The translations under genes and the position numbers were made by a program. The notes under the pieces were generated by a model. It searched no databases, was not told the DNA's origin, and saw only the letters and a program-made list of their open reading frames with translations. Shown here in pieces: positions 61,398 to 64,000 of a stretch of DNA of 64,000 bases; position 1 is the first letter of the stretch; every line of letters starts with the position of its first letter. This DNA is from Treponema sp. (GTDB taxonomy: Bacteria > Spirochaetota > Spirochaetia > Treponematales > Treponemataceae). The DNA lies in the NCBI GenBank assembly GCA_017449265.1, contig JAFSJW010000080.1:1-64000 (forward strand), given 5' to 3'.

Positions 61398-61426
61398 AGT
61401 ATAACAAATTTACAAGAAAACTTCAA
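61398..61426 (-). promoter_or_regulatory. Promoter of the CarD pseudogene
   Basis: On the minus strand TTGAAG (61421-61426), 17-bp spacer, TATACT (61398-61403), nine nt before the ATG. Confidence 0.65.
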
Positions 61427-61485
61427 TTTGTTCGCATTTTAACAGCAAAAGATTTTAGTGAAAAAAAATGTTCGCCAGAATGTAC

Positions 61486-64000
61486 TTAATGATTCAGCAA
61501 ATATTCTGCACATCCCAATTCTGTTGATTCTGTCAGGCTTGCCCCACAGGAAAGAAAAAGGTCGGTAAACTCGGCTAGACGATTCAATTTTTCATCAAAA
61601 GAAGCTGTAAATAGTTTCTGTCTTTGAATGAAAATAAAAACAACTAACGGTGTTACTTCAAAGTCTCCTTTGTGCATAACAGATTGTGCTTTTTCTTTGA
61701 ATTCCGTGAGGAACATTCGTAGTGTATTCCAAGATTCATAATATATACAACGGAATACAAAAGAATTTGGCATAGAAATAGTCTTGCCTTGCTTATCGTG
61801 AAATTCTGGAGCAAAGCCTATGACTTTTGTAACATCGGCACCTGCAAGAATCAATTTACGGCAAGTTGTAACATCATCGTTCTCAGCTGCAAGAAGAAGG
61901 CAGTTCACACCCTGATGAAATTTCTCGGGAATTTTCTCGCGCAAAGTTCCGTATTCGCTTCGGCAAGTCGTGACAAAAAGCTGTTTTTTCTGCTCATCGC
62001 CTGGATGTTTGACGAACGAATCGACATTCTCTGACCGCTCAATTAGAAGAGAGATAGACTCGTCTATATTTTTTACGCATTCATCGAAAAGTCCGTTTGA
62101 CTTGAATTCCTGTTTCTTTTTACTCCTTTCTTCCGACATCGTTTTCATAAAACTATTAAAGAAATTTGACATATCGGAATTTCCGTTCATAAAATTTTGT
62201 ATATATGCTTGCTTTTGTTCCAAAGTCATTCCTGGAACTGCAAAATTTTCCCATTGAATATTTGGGGGTTCTTTCATCAATCTTACAAAATCACCGAAAT
62301 CGATGAAAAGACACTTCTTTAAAGTAATCGCATAATACAAAGGAGAAACTTCATCTGCTGAAATTCTGTATTCTTCGGGAAACTTGCTAATTCCGTCATC
62401 AGTCATCTTGTCAACGATGGACTTTATATATTTCATGTCGAAAGTTTCCAACGCTTCTTGCAACAACGATATTTTTCGATGATTTGAGCAAGTAAAAAGA
62501 ACAGTTTTACTTGTTCGTAAAAGAATTTCATTGAACAAAGAAAATCTTTCGTTTTCATTATTAGGAAGTGTTCTGTTCAAATAGCGTGGATCACCAAAAA
62601 TTGTTGAATAAACATCGCTTTTCAACTTCGTTAAAAGCTCAAGAATCGGGTATGTATTGTTAGTGTTTTGAACATTTACATCAAGGCTTGGGAATTTTAT
62701 TTTTTCGAGGAAGTTCTGAACAAAATCCCACTGGCAGTTGCAGATTGCATAAGAAAGTGGCGTGTATGCGACATTGTGGTCGGTCGGAAGCCTTGTGTTT
62801 ACGGTCTTGTCGGTCACTTTTGCAAGCGTTTTACGGATTTCTTCATCTATATCACCTTGCGAAACCTTAAATCCCATTTCTTCGACGAAATCTTTTCCGC
62901 GAATTTCCTCGGCATGTTTTGTCTGAGGCGGAAATGTGTTCCAAAAATTATCGTGGCAATGATAGAAATAATTGTATGCGTCCTCTTTTTCGTTCAGGAC
63001 GAAATCGAATGCGTATGCAAAATCGTACAAAGCTTTTATGCTCGCTGGAATCGGCGTTTTTGTATCGTGATTCGATATATCGGAGGCTTTGAGGATTCTG
63101 TCGCGCATCTGCTTGGGGTTGCTTTTCCACTCAAAATAGAATCCGACAGCGATTCCCTCAATCAGAAATTTCTCAAGATTTTTCCCAGCAAAATATTTTC
63201 CGTCGTCGAACGCCGCCCTGTACCACTTTAGAGCGGCTGAAAGCTCCTCAAGGTTTCCGCTTTCCATAAAACGATAGACATAATCTTTCGCGCAGAACCA
63301 GTTCTGGAAGAAAACGATTGAATGAGGAAGCTCAGAGTGAAGCTCATCAAAATCAGAATGGAATTTTTTGACGCTTTCAATCGAATTCTTTTCTAAAAGC
63401 GGGTCGAAATAAGCGGCATACTTTTGAATATCGTGCAGCCCAGTTTTTTCTACATCGAGGTGCTTGTCGTAGAAAATGCGATATGGATTTTCGCTGTAAT
63501 TTTTTGAAAGTTGCTCAAATTCTACGAGCAAATCCTTTTTTACTGAAAGGTGGCATATCGCTTCTCTGAAATTCTTATAGAAATACTGATGAAGAAACTT
63601 GTTCGTAAGCATTCTGTCGTTATCGTCGTCTGATTCGCTCACGACCTGTAGAAGCGGATAAAAGATTTCCCAGCGCGGAGATATGTTCATCTTGCGGCAA
63701 CGTTTGAGCGCATTTCTGATGGAATCCTCGTCGAGTTTTGAAATCTTTGTGATTTTTTTGTAGAAATCCTCAAAGGAAATTTTCGATTTTTCCTGATATT
63801 CACGAATGAGAACATCAAAATCAGATGTTGAACCAAAGAAGACAAAATCGACGAATTGGGGATTGCATAAAAAAGTCTTTTGTTCGCCTGTCTTTTTGTT
63901 GAATTCTGTTCCTGGCTGAAAAAATATGATTTTTTTTGGAATCTCCGTCTGTTTTGTTTCAAAAGGTCTTGTTCCCGCAATCTGCACAAGAAGTTGCGTT
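61486..64000 (-). CDS. Ankyrin-repeat-type protein (5' end beyond window)
   Basis: The frame is open to the right edge (TQLLVQIAGTRPFET...), so the GTG at 63987 is probably not the start; 837 residues are visible. Most of the protein is helical and charged. Ankyrin-like units are seen at YTPLSYAICNCQWDFVQNFL, SPLYYAITLKKCLFIDFGDF, and CLLLAAENDDVTTCRKLILAGADVTKV, and near the end LFLSCGASLTESTELGCAEYLL. Such proteins usually mediate protein contacts. No signal peptide can be judged. It lies about 100 bp downstream (in coordinates, upstream in position) of the CarD remnant in the same orientation. Confidence 0.65.
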   Translation of the reverse strand, partial: TQLLVQIAGTRPFETKQTEIPKKIIFFQPGTEFNKKTGEQKTFLCNPQFVDFVFFGSTSDFDVLIREYQEKSKISFEDFYKKITKISKLDEDSIRNALKRCRKMNISPRWEIFYPLLQVVSESDDDNDRMLTNKFLHQYFYKNFREAICHLSVKKDLLVEFEQLSKNYSENPYRIFYDKHLDVEKTGLHDIQKYAAYFDPLLEKNSIESVKKFHSDFDELHSELPHSIVFFQNWFCAKDYVYRFMESGNLEELSAALKWYRAAFDDGKYFAGKNLEKFLIEGIAVGFYFEWKSNPKQMRDRILKASDISNHDTKTPIPASIKALYDFAYAFDFVLNEKEDAYNYFYHCHDNFWNTFPPQTKHAEEIRGKDFVEEMGFKVSQGDIDEEIRKTLAKVTDKTVNTRLPTDHNVAYTPLSYAICNCQWDFVQNFLEKIKFPSLDVNVQNTNNTYPILELLTKLKSDVYSTIFGDPRYLNRTLPNNENERFSLFNEILLRTSKTVLFTCSNHRKISLLQEALETFDMKYIKSIVDKMTDDGISKFPEEYRISADEVSPLYYAITLKKCLFIDFGDFVRLMKEPPNIQWENFAVPGMTLEQKQAYIQNFMNGNSDMSNFFNSFMKTMSEERSKKKQEFKSNGLFDECVKNIDESISLLIERSENVDSFVKHPGDEQKKQLFVTTCRSEYGTLREKIPEKFHQGVNCLLLAAENDDVTTCRKLILAGADVTKVIGFAPEFHDKQGKTISMPNSFVFRCIYYESWNTLRMFLTEFKEKAQSVMHKGDFEVTPLVVFIFIQRQKLFTASFDEKLNRLAEFTDLFLSCGASLTESTELGCAEYLLNH

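Noticed and set aside
1..64000. tRNA or rRNA genes
   Set aside because: No T-loop/acceptor arrangement or rRNA segment was recognised by eye on either strand; a covariance-model scan would settle it.

Overview
The window looks like chromosomal DNA of a treponeme-type spirochaete, probably a host-associated one with moderate GC. The clues are a BpuR-like PUR-domain protein, a PurE of the kind characterised from Treponema, many lipoproteins with short signal peptides, an InlB-type repeat lipoprotein, a CarD remnant, a poly-G tract inside a membrane-protein gene, and an FGE/C-type-lectin-fold protein of the type that treponemal diversity-generating retroelements (DGRs) mutate. The genus is inferred; no rRNA or tRNA gene is present to fix it.

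Layout. 1-4.8 kb: the end of an AAA/PD-(D/E)XK protein, a two-gene lipoprotein operon with a strong terminator, then an accessory stretch with a possible peptide/antisense-RNA pair and a decayed Rpn nuclease. 4.8-6.4 kb: a secreted protein and a pseudouridine synthase. 6.4-13.7 kb: a minus-strand operon coupled by ATGA overlaps (response regulator, degenerate histidine kinase, hybrid histidine kinase, galE, cluster-less radical-SAM relative). 14-17.5 kb: a secreted protein, a membrane protein, a YoeB-type toxin-antitoxin pair, a broken YD-repeat gene and an XRE regulator with twin operators. 17.5-21.5 kb: grpE, dnaK, dnaJ. 21.5-23.3 kb: a membrane glycosyltransferase-like gene put out of frame by a G10 tract. 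23.3-27.2 kb: an aminotransferase/nucleotidyltransferase operon and leuA, each behind a near-identical attenuator with a leucine-rich leader peptide. 27.3-33.9 kb: an M30-like metalloprotease lipoprotein, then RavA and ViaA followed by an FGE-domain protein whose 3' end reads like a DGR variable region. 33.9-37.4 kb: a tandem duplication of an AAA/PD-(D/E)XK gene. 37.5-45.2 kb: SIMPL protein, outer-membrane-like lipase, EarP, and a frameshifted GH13 amylase. 45.3-49.4 kb: PUR protein, two DctP-like lipoproteins without DctQM, and a GGDEF protein. 49.5-55.3 kb: a Rel enzyme with a damaged hydrolase site, purE-purF, an NSS transporter and a TrpR-family regulator. 55.3-56.3 kb: a hicAB cassette between perfect 75-bp direct repeats. 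56.3-64 kb: a TPR-like protein, a GT8-PlsC fusion, a small membrane protein, lysA, a CarD pseudogene and the 3' part of an ankyrin-repeat gene.

Two themes cut across the genes. First, at least ten genes have a -10 box only 6-9 nt upstream of the start codon, so their mRNAs are probably leaderless; this includes both attenuator peptides, hicA, the Rel gene and both AAA/PD-(D/E)XK copies. Second, several features point to programmed or ongoing variation: the poly-G tract, the DGR-like 3' end, the mosaic AAA/PD-(D/E)XK duplication, the repeat-flanked toxin-antitoxin cassette, dispersed palindromic elements and several decaying genes.
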